A DNA stretch of 64,000 bases, from NCBI RefSeq assembly GCF_005502435.1, contig NZ_SCOU01000001.1, positions 124,001 to 188,000 of the forward strand, written 5' to 3'. The position numbers and the translations under genes are program-made. Positions 27,424-37,100 of the stretch are shown one piece after another. The notes beneath the pieces were generated by a model. That model did not search any database. It was not told where the DNA came from and saw only the letters and a program-made list of their open reading frames with translations. Positions within the stretch are counted from its first letter, which is position 1. Each line of letters starts with the position of its first letter. The DNA is from Methylobacillus flagellatus (GTDB lineage Bacteria > Pseudomonadota > Gammaproteobacteria > Burkholderiales > Methylophilaceae).

Positions 27424-28075
27424 GCAGTAAGTAATGAAAAATCTATTTTTAGTGTACCTCATTACAGTTTCCATGCACGCATATGGTGGTTCTGGAAGTC
27501 CTCCACCCGAGGGTGCTTTTTCAGCAGACGGCGAGTTATTCATCTTCACTGATACTCCGATTGTTGTAAACGATATTTTTAGGCCATTTGTTTGTAAGCT
27601 AGGGGCTAAATGGAAGGATCTATATGGCTATATAAATGAATTCGAAAGAAGTCAGTTCTTTATTCAATATGGTAGTCAGTCGAGTATCCTAACCATTAAT
27701 GGCAAAGTAAGTAGTTATTACCCAAAAGATTTAAACGGTGATACAAGGGAAGAGCTTGTTATTGAATATGTTGATTCTCAAGGTGTTTATCATTTCAGCG
27801 CATATTCTTCAGGTTTGAGTGCTCCAAAGCACGGTTTTATTGATATGTATAGTTTGAATAAAGTGGATGTGGTATCGGCAGACAAAGAGTTTGTAGTAGA
27901 TACCGTCACTGGTTTAATAAAGTCTAAGATAAAAAATAAGAATGGTGCCTTAACACCTGTCATCTATAAAGTTACTGAATCATTTGATTTTAAGATAAAG
28001 CCGGTATTGCAATTGGAGCAAAATTTGCAGTAGGAAAATATAATTGGCCCATATGGCGTAATAATAGGGTCAGAC
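27371..28075. mobile_element. A+T-rich segment bounded by a perfect 16-bp inverted repeat
   Basis: GTCTGACCCTATTATT (27371-27386) and its exact reverse complement AATAATAGGGTCAGAC (28060-28075) enclose 705 bp. The interior is strikingly A+T-rich compared with both flanks and holds one orphan gene. No transposase is encoded and no target duplication is obvious. A non-autonomous transposable cassette is the simplest reading; chance is unlikely for a perfect 16-mer placed exactly around a compositional island. Confidence 0.6.
27434..28033 (+). CDS. Orphan exported protein, horizontally acquired
   Basis: A 199-residue protein with a signal peptide (LFLVYLITVSMHAYGG) and no recognised domain. The mature part contains GEFLIFTDTP-like beta segments, a DLNGDTREELVIEYVD stretch resembling an FG-GAP/calcium-loop type repeat (DxNxD), and a Lys-rich C-terminal third. 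Codons are A+T-rich (AAA, ATA, TTA, GTA), quite unlike the neighbours. Tyr and Phe are frequent. The gene is the sole cargo of the inverted-repeat-bounded segment. The function is unknown; a secreted or surface role is the only safe inference. Confidence 0.65.
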   Translation: MKNLFLVYLITVSMHAYGGSGSPPPEGAFSADGELFIFTDTPIVVNDIFRPFVCKLGAKWKDLYGYINEFERSQFFIQYGSQSSILTINGKVSSYYPKDLNGDTREELVIEYVDSQGVYHFSAYSSGLSAPKHGFIDMYSLNKVDVVSADKEFVVDTVTGLIKSKIKNKNGALTPVIYKVTESFDFKIKPVLQLEQNLQ

Positions 28076-28209
28076 TGATTTTACCCACGTTCGGTGGATC
28101 CCCTTAACATAGGGGAGCTACGCGTTCCCACATTTGATGCACAGCCTAATTAATCTTTCAGCAACCAGTGATCGCAGCCTTCTGCCATATCCAACATCGG
28201 GAGCATGAA

Positions 28210-28707
28210 ATGCATATCCTTTCATTCATCACCGCATTAGCACTCAGCCTTGCAGTTTCATCGACGGCCTACGCCCAGGCACCCGCTGCCGTTCAAGTCG
28301 AATTCGTCCAGCCAGAGCAGTTCACCGATGCGGGGGATAGTTTTAATCAGGTAAAGCCGGGCACCTTGAAGCTATTGAGTAATTATCTGGTTAAACAAGC
28401 ACAGAGCAAACTGCCAGCCGGTCAGCGCCTCAAGATCGCCATCACCGATATCGACCTTGCCGGTAATTTTGAGCCATGGAACTGGCAGGCCCGCGATGTG
28501 CGTATCGTGCGTGATATCTATCCGCCGCGCATCGCGCTGCGCTACACCTTGCAGGATGCGGATGGTACGGTGCTGCGTGAGGGTGAGCGTGTGTTACGGA
28601 ATGCTGCGTTCCAGATGACGGTATTGGGGAGTTCCAGTGACCTGGTGCGTTACGAGAAGGCGCTGCTTGCTGACTGGTTAGCCACGGAGTTTCCGTTAAC
28701 ACAGTGA
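28210..28707 (+). CDS. Exported DUF3016-family protein
   Basis: A 165-residue protein with a signal peptide (hydrophobic run to STAYA, then QAPAA) and one DUF3016-type domain. Features are VEFVQPEQFTDAGDSF near the mature start, LKIAITDIDLAGNFEPW, the DVRIVRDIYPPRIALRYTL block and a C-terminal YEKALLADWLATEFP. The ATG at 28210 has GGGAG (28199-28203) 6 nt upstream; an upstream in-frame codon at 28168 would bury the signal peptide. The family is periplasmic and of unknown function. Composition is again host-like, marking the right edge of the foreign segment. Confidence 0.8.
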   Translation: MHILSFITALALSLAVSSTAYAQAPAAVQVEFVQPEQFTDAGDSFNQVKPGTLKLLSNYLVKQAQSKLPAGQRLKIAITDIDLAGNFEPWNWQARDVRIVRDIYPPRIALRYTLQDADGTVLREGERVLRNAAFQMTVLGSSSDLVRYEKALLADWLATEFPLTQ

Positions 28708-28906
28708 ACGTCAGTGAGCACTGAGCGCAATTAAAACAAACGCAACACGCAGCAGCAAACAAGCCATGCCGGGCGCACATTGTGTAAGCGTCTGTTACAT
28801 AAGGTTACCTTGCCGAAACATCCTGGAAATCATTTGTTTACAACTGACCCCCATACTAGGCTCATGACTAAGTCCACATGATTTAGATCATCTCCTCCAT
28901 TTGTTA

Positions 28907-28935
28907 GGCAACCCCCGGGTTGCCTATCTTTTTTT
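28907..28935 (+). terminator. Strong hairpin terminator upstream of the RNase II gene
   Basis: AGGCAACCC pairs with GGGTTGCCT around CC (28907-28926), followed by a run of seven T (28929-28935). It lies 200 nt after the DUF3016 gene. The 363-bp space (28708-29070) shows nothing else I can support; the promoter of the next operon should lie between 28936 and 29070. Confidence 0.8.
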
Positions 28936-29070
28936 GTGCGTCCGATTTTCAAACGCCCACATGTATCCAGCAGCCTGATCTGCATAATCCGCAGGCAATC
29001 CGGTCAACTAGGCTAAAATACGCGTCTCCCAATCCGGCATGCCAGCACGGCACTCGCACACGACCAGCAC

Positions 29071-31014
29071 ATGAACGTTTTTTACGAAGAAGATGGCAGT
29101 TTCAAGGTGGCCTCGGTGATGACCGAGAACCCCGGTTCGCTGCAGGTGGAATCCATCAGCGGCAAGCGCTCCAAGATCAAGACCAACAATGTGCTGCTGC
29201 GTTTTGAAGGCGCATTGTCCGGTTTTATGGAGGGCGCGCAGGCCGAAGCGGAGTCGCTGGAAACCGATTTTTTGTGGGAATGTTGCGGCGAAGACGAATT
29301 CGCATTCGATGCGCTGGCCAAGGAGTATTACGGCCAGGTGCCTAGCCCCACACAGGCAGCGGCGGTGGCTATTCGTTTGCACGGCGCGCCGGTGTATTTC
29401 TATCGCAAGGGCAAAGGGCATTACAAGGCGGCGCCTGCCGATACGCTGAAAGCCGCCCTGGCTGCGCTGGAAAAGAAGCGCCTGCAAGCCGAGATGCTGG
29501 CGCAGTGGGTGGAACAATTAAAGTCTGGCACGCTGCCCGAACCCATGGCTGGCAAGCTGGATATGCTGCTGTACGAGCCGGACAAGAACACGCTGGAGTG
29601 GAAGGCGCTGGAGCAGGCCGCGGGCGAGCTCAATCTGCCTGTCGTGCAGGTGCTGTCGCAGTGCGGCGCCATTCCGTCCCCGCACGATTACCATCTGGGC
29701 GCGTTCCTGCGTGAATATTTCCCCAAAGGCAGCACGTTCCCGGCCTTTGAACCGGTTATCGCGCCAGACGATCTGCCGCGTGCCGATGTGGAAGCGTTCA
29801 GTATCGACGATGCCACCACCACCGAGATCGACGATGCGTTCTCCGTGACCTGGCTGGCAGATGGCGAGGTGCGTGTGGGCATCCATATCGCGGCGCCGTC
29901 GCTGGGCATCCTGCCGCACAGCGCGCTGGATGGTGTGGTCATGCAGCGCTTGTCCACCGTGTACATGCCTGGTCACAAGATCACCATGCTGCCTGAGGAG
30001 GCCATCACGCCGTTCAGCCTGAACGAAGGCGGCTGGCATCCGGCTTTGTCTTTGTACTTGCATGTGGCGGCTGACCTCAGCATCGTTTCCCACCATACCT
30101 GTGTAGAGCTGGTGCACATGACGGCCAACCTGCGTCACGACACGCTGGAGCCGTACTTCAACGAGACCACGCTGGAAAGTGACAGCGGTCACCCGTACTG
30201 GCCCAGGCTGCAATGCTTGTTCAGGTTAGCGGAAGCGCTGGAAAAAGGCCGTGGCAAAGATGACCCGACGCGTCCGCCACAGAGCGATTACAACTTCTAT
30301 GTGCAAGACGGCAAGGTGCGCATCGTCAACCGTCTGCGCGGCTCGCCCATGGACAAACTGGTGGCCGAGCTGATGATCGCCGCCAACAGCCACTGGGGTG
30401 GTCTGCTAGCTGAATATGGCTTGCCTGGCATCTACCGTGCCCAGAACGGCGGCAAGGTGTACATGACCGTGAAAGCCGAGCCGCATCAGGGCCTGGGTGT
30501 GCCGCAATATGCCTGGTGCACTTCGCCGCTGCGCCGTGCGGTGGACCTGGTCAACCAGCGTCAGATCATCGCGGCAGTGCAGGGCAGCGAGCCGGTGTAT
30601 CCGCAAGATGCCGATGCGCTGACCGACATCATGCGTCAGTTCGACCTGACCTATAACGCGTATAACGAATTCCAGACGCGCATGGAGCGCTACTGGTGCC
30701 TGCAATACCTGATCCAGGAAGGCATAGAGGATGTCACCGCCACGGTGTGGCGCGAGAACCTGGTGCGACTTGAAGCCTTGCCGTACATGACCAAGGTGTT
30801 CAGCCTGCCTGAGCTGGCACCTGGCACCCGGGTTCGCCTGGCCGTGAAGCGCGTGAACCCTTTGCTGATGGAGCTGGATTGCAAGTTCATGACAGTGGAA
30901 GCGCTGGCCGATCCCTTGGCATCTGAAGCTGTCGTGGAGACGGAGGCCGCACAAGAACAGGTGCCGCCTGTGGCTACCGCAGCGCCAGCCACGCCGCCAG
31001 CGGAGCAAGCCTGA
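29071..31014 (+). CDS. RNase II/RNB-family exoribonuclease
   Basis: A 647-residue 3'-5' exoribonuclease. The RNB catalytic centre reads SIDDATTTEIDDAFS, with Asp246, Glu252, Asp254 and Asp255. In E. coli RNase II the second position is Asp207, so Glu replaces it here. Further RNB features are VGIHIAAPS, VMQRLSTVYMPGHKITMLPEE, the SPMDKLVAELMIAAN helix and YAWCTSPLRRAVDLVNQRQI. The C terminus is Ala/Pro/Glu-rich. No clear S1 domain is seen after the RNB fold. Its TGA overlaps the next ATG by one base. Confidence 0.9.
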   Translation: MNVFYEEDGSFKVASVMTENPGSLQVESISGKRSKIKTNNVLLRFEGALSGFMEGAQAEAESLETDFLWECCGEDEFAFDALAKEYYGQVPSPTQAAAVAIRLHGAPVYFYRKGKGHYKAAPADTLKAALAALEKKRLQAEMLAQWVEQLKSGTLPEPMAGKLDMLLYEPDKNTLEWKALEQAAGELNLPVVQVLSQCGAIPSPHDYHLGAFLREYFPKGSTFPAFEPVIAPDDLPRADVEAFSIDDATTTEIDDAFSVTWLADGEVRVGIHIAAPSLGILPHSALDGVVMQRLSTVYMPGHKITMLPEEAITPFSLNEGGWHPALSLYLHVAADLSIVSHHTCVELVHMTANLRHDTLEPYFNETTLESDSGHPYWPRLQCLFRLAEALEKGRGKDDPTRPPQSDYNFYVQDGKVRIVNRLRGSPMDKLVAELMIAANSHWGGLLAEYGLPGIYRAQNGGKVYMTVKAEPHQGLGVPQYAWCTSPLRRAVDLVNQRQIIAAVQGSEPVYPQDADALTDIMRQFDLTYNAYNEFQTRMERYWCLQYLIQEGIEDVTATVWRENLVRLEALPYMTKVFSLPELAPGTRVRLAVKRVNPLLMELDCKFMTVEALADPLASEAVVETEAAQEQVPPVATAAPATPPAEQA

Positions 31015-31823
31015 TGTTCAGCATGGGACGACGCATCCACCGCGATCTGCGCAACAAAACTGCCGATAACGACAGCGTGGATGTCAGCGAGCTGAACGGC
31101 ATCCGTTCCCTGCACCTGGGCACGGACACTATCCAGAGTTCCATGCGCGTGAAAGCGCCCTACGACTTGGAGCTCACCTACACGCGCGGCATGATGATGT
31201 TTCTGCCCTTTGTGGACGAGGTGCGCGATGTGCTGTTGATCGGGCTTGGTGGCGGCTCCATCGCCAAGTTCATCTACCACTACCTGCCCGCTATGCGCAC
31301 CACGGCGGTGGAGATCAACTCACGCGTGATCGCCACGGCGCGCAGTCATTTCTATCTGCCGGACGACGATGCGCGCCTGCGCGTGATCGAAGGTGACGGC
31401 ATCGCGCATGTGATGAACAACCCGAACAGTTGCGATGTGCTGATGCTGGATGCCTTCGGAAGCGACGGCATCGCTGAAGCCATGTGTTCTCAGGGCTTTT
31501 TCGATCATTGCGCAGCAGCGTTGACACGCAACGGCGTCTGCATGGTTAACCTGTGGGGTTCAGACCCCAATTTCGAGCTATACCGTCAGCGCATCGCGCT
31601 GAGTTTCGAAGGCCGTGCACTGGTACTGCCGACCGGCCGCCCCGGCAACATCGTGGTGATGGGCTTCCGTCAGCTCCCCGCCGAGCTGCGCTGGACCAGC
31701 CTGCGCGACCGTGCGCGTACCTTGCAGGTGCTGTACAAGATCGAGTTTGTCGACTTTATTGAAAAGCTGCGCGATCACAACCCGGGCACTGCCCACCGAT
31801 TACAACTTGGAGTTGAGCCATGA
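31014..31823 (+). CDS. Spermidine-synthase-like methyltransferase-fold protein
   Basis: A 269-residue protein with the Rossmann fold of polyamine synthases: LLIGLGGGSIAKFIYHYLP (glycine loop), a TAVEINSRVIATARSHF strand-helix, and MLDAFGSDGIAE where the catalytic Asp of spermidine synthases lies. The N-terminal tetramerisation domain of true SpeE proteins is short or absent, so aminopropyl transfer is not assured; such proteins are often annotated only as PABS-domain proteins. It overlaps the RNase gene by 1 nt and the next methyltransferase by 4 nt, so the three genes form one unit. Confidence 0.75.
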   Translation: MFSMGRRIHRDLRNKTADNDSVDVSELNGIRSLHLGTDTIQSSMRVKAPYDLELTYTRGMMMFLPFVDEVRDVLLIGLGGGSIAKFIYHYLPAMRTTAVEINSRVIATARSHFYLPDDDARLRVIEGDGIAHVMNNPNSCDVLMLDAFGSDGIAEAMCSQGFFDHCAAALTRNGVCMVNLWGSDPNFELYRQRIALSFEGRALVLPTGRPGNIVVMGFRQLPAELRWTSLRDRARTLQVLYKIEFVDFIEKLRDHNPGTAHRLQLGVEP

Positions 31824-32980
31824 GCGCCAGCCTGTCATTTTTTGCTACCTGTCCGCGTGGACTGGAGGCCTTGCTCAAGGATGAGCTCACTGCATTGGGT
31901 GCCACGCAGCTGGATGCCACCGACGGTGGCGTCGGTTTCGCTGGCGATCTGGCACTGTGTTACCGCGCCAATCTGCACAGCCGCCTGGCTACCCGCATCC
32001 TGTGGCGTGTGGGCAAGGGCAAGTACCTGAACGAAGAAGATATCTACAAAGCGGCGTTCGCACTGAACTGGCCTAGCTGGTTCGCGGTGGGCAAGAACTT
32101 CATGGTCAAGGTGACTGCCACCAAATCGCCAGTCAAGAGCCTGGAATTCGTCACCCTGCGCATCAAGGACGCGGTGTGTGACCGTTTTCGTGAAGCGGTC
32201 GGCAGCCGGCCGTATATCGATACCAAGACACCGGATGTGCGCGTGCATGCCTACCTGACCGACAGCGCTTACGAGTTGTTCGTGGATACCTCGGGCGCTG
32301 CGCTTTATCAGCGCGGCCTGCGTCGCAACAGCATCGAAGCACCGCTGCGCGAGAACCTGGCGGCGGGCATCCTCAAGTTGTCTGGCTGGCAGCCCGGCAC
32401 GCCCTTGCTGGACCCGATGACAGGCAGCGGCACTTTCCTACTAGAAGCCGCCATGATGGCGCTGAATATCGCACCTGGCAGCAAGCGCAGGTTCGGCTTC
32501 GAGAACCTCAAGCACTTCGATGCTACGCTGTGGCAGAAGCTGCAGCAACAGGCGTTGCAACAGGCGCAGCCGGTCAGCTTCCAGAAGCTGTATGGCAATG
32601 ATATGGACTTGCGTGCGGTGCGCATCGCGCGTCAGAATCTGCAACAGGCTGGCCTGCTGGACGCGGTGCAGCTCACCAATGTCGATTTCACTGTGCTGGT
32701 GCCGCCCACCGATCACGGCGTGCTGGTGGCCAACCCGCCGTATGGCGTGCGCATCGGTGAAGATGAGGAGCTGGCGGCTTTGTACCCCAAGATGGGCGAG
32801 GCACTGAAGCGCCGTTTTGCCGGCTGGAACACCTATTTCCTCACCAACGACATGCGCATGCCCAAGCTGATGCGTCTGGCGCCGTCCAAACGCACGCCCA
32901 TGTTCAACGGCGCGCTGGAATGCCGCCTGTTCGAGATCAAGATGGTGGCCGGTTCCAACCGCAAAGAGGCAAAGGAATAA
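31820..32980 (+). CDS. rlmL: THUMP-domain 23S rRNA (guanine-N2) methyltransferase, RlmL-like
   Basis: A 386-residue class I methyltransferase with an N-terminal THUMP/ferredoxin-like region (FATCPRGLEALLKDELTALGA start). The SAM motif DPMTGSGTFLLEAAMMALN and the catalytic NPPYGVRIGED mark an N2-guanine methyltransferase. The protein corresponds to the RlmL half of the E. coli RlmKL fusion (m2G2445); the RlmK half is absent, as in many betaproteobacteria. It overlaps the previous gene by 4 nt and is followed after one base by a MazG-like gene. Confidence 0.85.
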   Translation: MSASLSFFATCPRGLEALLKDELTALGATQLDATDGGVGFAGDLALCYRANLHSRLATRILWRVGKGKYLNEEDIYKAAFALNWPSWFAVGKNFMVKVTATKSPVKSLEFVTLRIKDAVCDRFREAVGSRPYIDTKTPDVRVHAYLTDSAYELFVDTSGAALYQRGLRRNSIEAPLRENLAAGILKLSGWQPGTPLLDPMTGSGTFLLEAAMMALNIAPGSKRRFGFENLKHFDATLWQKLQQQALQQAQPVSFQKLYGNDMDLRAVRIARQNLQQAGLLDAVQLTNVDFTVLVPPTDHGVLVANPPYGVRIGEDEELAALYPKMGEALKRRFAGWNTYFLTNDMRMPKLMRLAPSKRTPMFNGALECRLFEIKMVAGSNRKEAKE

Positions 32981-32981
32981 C

Positions 32982-33359
32982 ATGAGTCACGAGACGACCG
33001 ATAGCCTGAGCGTGTTGCGCGCCCGCATCAATGCCTTTGTGGCCGAACGCGACTGGGAGCAGTTCCACACCCCCAAGAACCTGGCCATGGCCATGATCGT
33101 GGAAGCGGCCGAGCTGGTGGAGCATTTTCAGTGGGATACGGCAGAGGAAAGCCAGCGGCTCAGTGCCGACAAGCGCGAACAGGTCGGGCACGAGCTGGCG
33201 GATACTTTCGTGTATCTGCTGCGCATCGCCGAAGTCTGCGGCATCGACCTGATCGCGGCGGCCAATGCCAAGATCGATCTCAACGCGCTTAAATATCCGG
33301 TGGAAAAGGCCAAAGGCAGCAACGCCAAATACACCAGCTACATACAGGATGATGATTGA
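32982..33359 (+). CDS. MazG-like nucleotide pyrophosphohydrolase
   Basis: A 125-residue all-alpha NTP-PPase. The metal-binding motif is visible as EAAELVEHF (ExxE) and, after a helix turn, HELADTFVYLL (ExxD). It begins LRARINAFVAERDWEQFHTPKNLAMAMIVEAAEL, as in small MazG/dCTP pyrophosphatase-like (DCTPP1-type) proteins. The probable job is clearing non-canonical or excess dNTPs. It is the last gene of the operon starting at 29071 and is followed by a strong terminator. Confidence 0.88.
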   Translation: MSHETTDSLSVLRARINAFVAERDWEQFHTPKNLAMAMIVEAAELVEHFQWDTAEESQRLSADKREQVGHELADTFVYLLRIAEVCGIDLIAAANAKIDLNALKYPVEKAKGSNAKYTSYIQDDD

Positions 33360-33399
33360 ACCACGCGCGTGAGTGCAGGCGCACAGGAATGGATCCCGC

Positions 33400-33436
33400 A
33401 AATAAAAACGCCAGCATCACGCTGGCGTTTTTATTT
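33400..33436. terminator. Bidirectional terminator between the MazG-like gene and tpx
   Basis: AAATAAAAACGCCAGC (33400-33415), loop ATCAC, GCTGGCGTTTTTATTT (33421-33436): a perfect 16-bp inverted repeat with A/T tails serving both convergent genes. Confidence 0.95.
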
Positions 33437-33449
33437 ATAAAACAGACGA

Positions 33450-33953
33450 TTACTTGAGTGAAGTTAATGCGGCTTCGTAGTTTGGTTCGTCTGCGATCTC
33501 GCCTACCAGCTGGCTATGCAGCACCTTGTTGTCGGCATCCAGTACCACAACCGCACGTGCCAGCAGGCCGGCCAGGCTGCTGTCCTTGATCAGTACGCCG
33601 TAGCTTTCGCCAAAGGCAGCGGTGTTGCGGAAGCTGGACAGGTTGATCACGTTCTCGATGCCTTCTGCGGCGCAGAAGCGGCCCTGCGCGAAGGGCAGGT
33701 CAGCCGAGATGTTGACTACCACCGTGTTGTCCAGTGAGGCAGCGCTCTTGTTGAAGGCGCGTACCGACATGGCGCAGGTCGGGGTGTCGATGCTAGGGAA
33801 GATGTTCAGTACTTTGCGCTTGCCAGCGAAGCTGGCCAGGTTGGTGTCGGCGCGGGATTTATCGGCCAGGGTGAAGTCCGGGGCGCTTTGGCCAGATTGC
33901 GGCAGATTGCCGGCAAGATTAACGGGATTGCCTTTGAGCGTAACGGTCGCCAT
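33450..33953 (-). CDS. tpx: Thiol peroxidase
   Basis: Atypical 2-Cys peroxiredoxin, 167 residues, reducing peroxides and lipid hydroperoxides with thioredoxin. The peroxidatic Cys60 is in [15 protein letters not shown] and the resolving Cys94 is in [15 protein letters not shown], matching Cys61 and Cys95 of E. coli Tpx. The N-terminal [15 protein letters not shown] is typical. AAGGAA precedes the start. It is transcribed divergently from dnaE; the 177-bp gap should hold both promoters. Confidence 0.97.
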   Translation of the reverse strand: MATVTLKGNPVNLAGNLPQSGQSAPDFTLADKSRADTNLASFAGKRKVLNIFPSIDTPTCAMSVRAFNKSAASLDNTVVVNISADLPFAQGRFCAAEGIENVINLSSFRNTAAFGESYGVLIKDSSLAGLLARAVVVLDADNKVLHSQLVGEIADEPNYEAALTSLK

Positions 33954-34130
33954 GGTGTTTTCCTTGTGTCGGGTTGGACGAATAGGTGTCGCGCGCGGCG
34001 CGCGGACACGGATTGCGGACTGATTATCCCACGCCAGTGTTAATTTTCAACCTTGGCTGCAACGCGGTCATGGCAAAAAACGCCGTTGATGAGCGCGGTC
34101 ACCGCGCAAATTACGGGTAAAATTCAGCCC

Positions 34131-37100
34131 ATGCAACAACCGAAATTCATCCATCTGCGCTGCCACAGCGAGTATTCCATCGCCGACGGCACCGTGCGTA
34201 TCGACGATTATGTGGCGGCCGCACGGCGCGACCACATGCCTGCACTGGCATTGACCGATCTCGCCAACCTGTTCGGTGCCGTCAAGTTCTACAAGGCCGC
34301 CCGTGGCAAAGGCATCAAGCCTTTGCTGGGCTGCGATGTCTGGCTGCAGAACGACAGCAACCGTGACCAGCCATACCGGCTGCTGCTGCTGTGCCAGAAT
34401 CACGCGGGTTATTTGCGCTTGTGCGAACTGCTCACCCAGGCTTATCTACATAACCAGCACCGTGGCCGCGCCGAGATCAAGCGCGAATGGCTGGCTGACA
34501 ACACCAATGGCTTGATCATGTTGTCGGGTGGCATGTTGGGCGATATCGGTCAGGCGTTGTTGCAGGGCAACACGGCACTGGCCAGCAGTTGCGCCAGCGA
34601 GTGGGCCGCCATGTTCCCGCAGCGTTTCTATCTGGAGCTGCAGCGCGTCAACCAGCCGCAGCAGGACGCACTGGTCAACCAGACCCTGCATATCGCCACG
34701 GCGCTGGGCTTGCCCGTGGTGGCCACCCAGCCTATCCAGTTCATGGAAGCGGATGATTACAAGGCCCACGAAGCGCGTGTCTGTATCGCCGAGGGTTATG
34801 TGCTGGCAGACCGCAGACGCCCGCAGCATTTCACGCCTGTGCAGCACTTCAAGACACAGGACGAGATGGCCGCGCTGTTTGCGGATATCCCGGAGGCACT
34901 GGCCAACAGCGTGGAGATCGCCAAACGCTGCAACTTGAGCCTGACGCTGGGCAAGAGCTACCTGCCGCAATTTCCCACCCCCAACGGCGAAAGCCTGGAG
35001 CAATACCTGCGTGAGCAGGCAGAGCAGGGGCTGGCCGCGCGGCTGGAGCTGCTGTATCCCGACGCCACGGTGCGCGAAGCGCGTGCGCCTGACTATGCCA
35101 AACGGCTGGCCTTCGAAGTGGACATCATCATCCAGATGGGCTTCCCCGGTTATTTTCTGATCGTGGCGGACTTCATCAACTGGGCCAAGCACAATGGCGT
35201 GCCGGTGGGGCCGGGCCGGGGTTCCGGTGCAGGTTCCGTGGTGGCCTGGAGCCTGGGCATCACCGACCTTGACCCCTTGCAATATGCCTTGCTGTTCGAG
35301 CGCTTCCTGAACCCGGAACGGGTTTCCATGCCCGACTTCGATATCGACTTCTGCATGGACGGCCGCGACCGCGTGATTGACTACGTCAAGCAGAAGTACG
35401 GCCGCGACTCGGTATCGCAGATCGCCACCTTCGGTACCATGGCCGCCAAGGCGGTGATCCGGGATGTGGGCCGGGTGCTGGATCTGCCGTTCAATTTTGT
35501 CGATGGCATCGCCAAGCTCATCCCCAATGAGTTGGGCATCACCCTCAAGGACGCGCTGGAAAAAGAGCCGCAACTCAAAGAGCGGCGCGAGCAGGAAGAA
35601 GAAGTCAACGAGCTGCTGGAGCTGGCGCTGCGTCTGGAGGGGCTGACGCGTAATGTGGGCATGCACGCAGGTGGCGTGCTGATCGCGCCCGGACGCATCT
35701 CGGATTTTTCGCCTATCTACTGCCAGGCCAGTGGCGAAAGCGTGGTGAGCCAGTACGACAAGGACGACGTGGAAGCGGTGGGTCTGGTCAAGTTCGACTT
35801 TCTGGGCCTGCGTACGCTGACCATCCTCGATCTGGCCATGCTCAACGTCAACAAGCAGCGTGCGCAGCTGGGCCAGCCGCCACTCGATTTTGCCACTTTG
35901 CCGCTGCGCGACAAACTGACCTTCGACCTGCTCAAATCTTCCAATACCACGGCCGTGTTCCAGTTGGAATCACGCGGTATGAAAGACATGCTGAAGCAGG
36001 CCAAGCCGGACTGTTTCGAGGACATCATCGCACTGGTGGCGCTATACCGTCCAGGCCCCATGGACCTGATCCCGGATTTTTGCCGTCGCAAGCATGGTCT
36101 GCAGCGGGTGGAGTACCCGCACCCTGCTACCGAATCCATCCTCAAGGAGACCTACGGCATCGCGGTCTATCAGGAACAGGTGATGCAGATCGCCCAGGTG
36201 GTCGCAGGCTACAGTCTGGGTGGCGCGGATCTGCTACGCCGCGCGATGGGTAAGAAAAAGCCGGAAGAGATGGTCGCCCAGCGCGCCATCTTCAACGAAG
36301 GCGCGCAGAAGAATGGCCTGACGGAGAGGCAGGCCAACGAGCTGTTCGATTTGCTGGAAAAGTTCGCCGGTTACGGTTTCAACAAGTCGCACGCCGCCGC
36401 CTATGCACTGGTGGCTTACCACACCGCTTACCTCAAGGCGCATTACCCGGCCGCGTTCCTGGCCGCCACCATGTCTGCGGACATGAACAACACCGACAGC
36501 GTGCACATCTTCTTTGATGACTGTGCCCCCAACAAGGTGGAGGTGCTGGCGCCGGACATCAACCGCAGCGGTTTCCGTTTCGAGCCGGTCAGTGCCACGC
36601 AGGTGCTGTACGGATTGGGTGCCGTGAAGGGCACGGGCTGGGCCGCCATCGAAGTGATCCTGGCAGCACGTGAACAGGACGGGCCGTTCAAGGACCTGTT
36701 CGATTTTTGCCAGCGTCTGGATCTGCGCAAGGTGAACCGCCGCGTGATCGAATCGCTGATCCGCGCGGGTGCCTTCGACCAGCTGGAACCCAACCGGGCG
36801 GCTTTGCTGGCTGGCGTGGGGCTGGCGATCAGCGCGGCAGAGCAGAGCGGGGCGGCATCGGGCCAGAACAGCCTGTTCGGCGCCATCAGCGACAGCGTGG
36901 CCCATGTGCTGCCCGCCATGCCGGCCTGGAGCGATCAGGAACGTCTGCAACAGGAAAAAGCCGCGTTGGGCTTCTATTTCAGTGGTCATCCTTTCCAGGC
37001 CTGGCAGCCGCAGGTGAAAGCCTTTGTGCGCAATGACCTGGCCAGCCTGAGCCCGCAGGAGCAGCCTCAGTTGATGGCGGGCGTGGTGATGGGCGTGCGT

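Noticed and set aside
28097-28116. Hairpin CCCCT/AGGGG right of the A+T-rich segment as a terminator
   Set aside because: The stem is only five pairs and no T-run follows.
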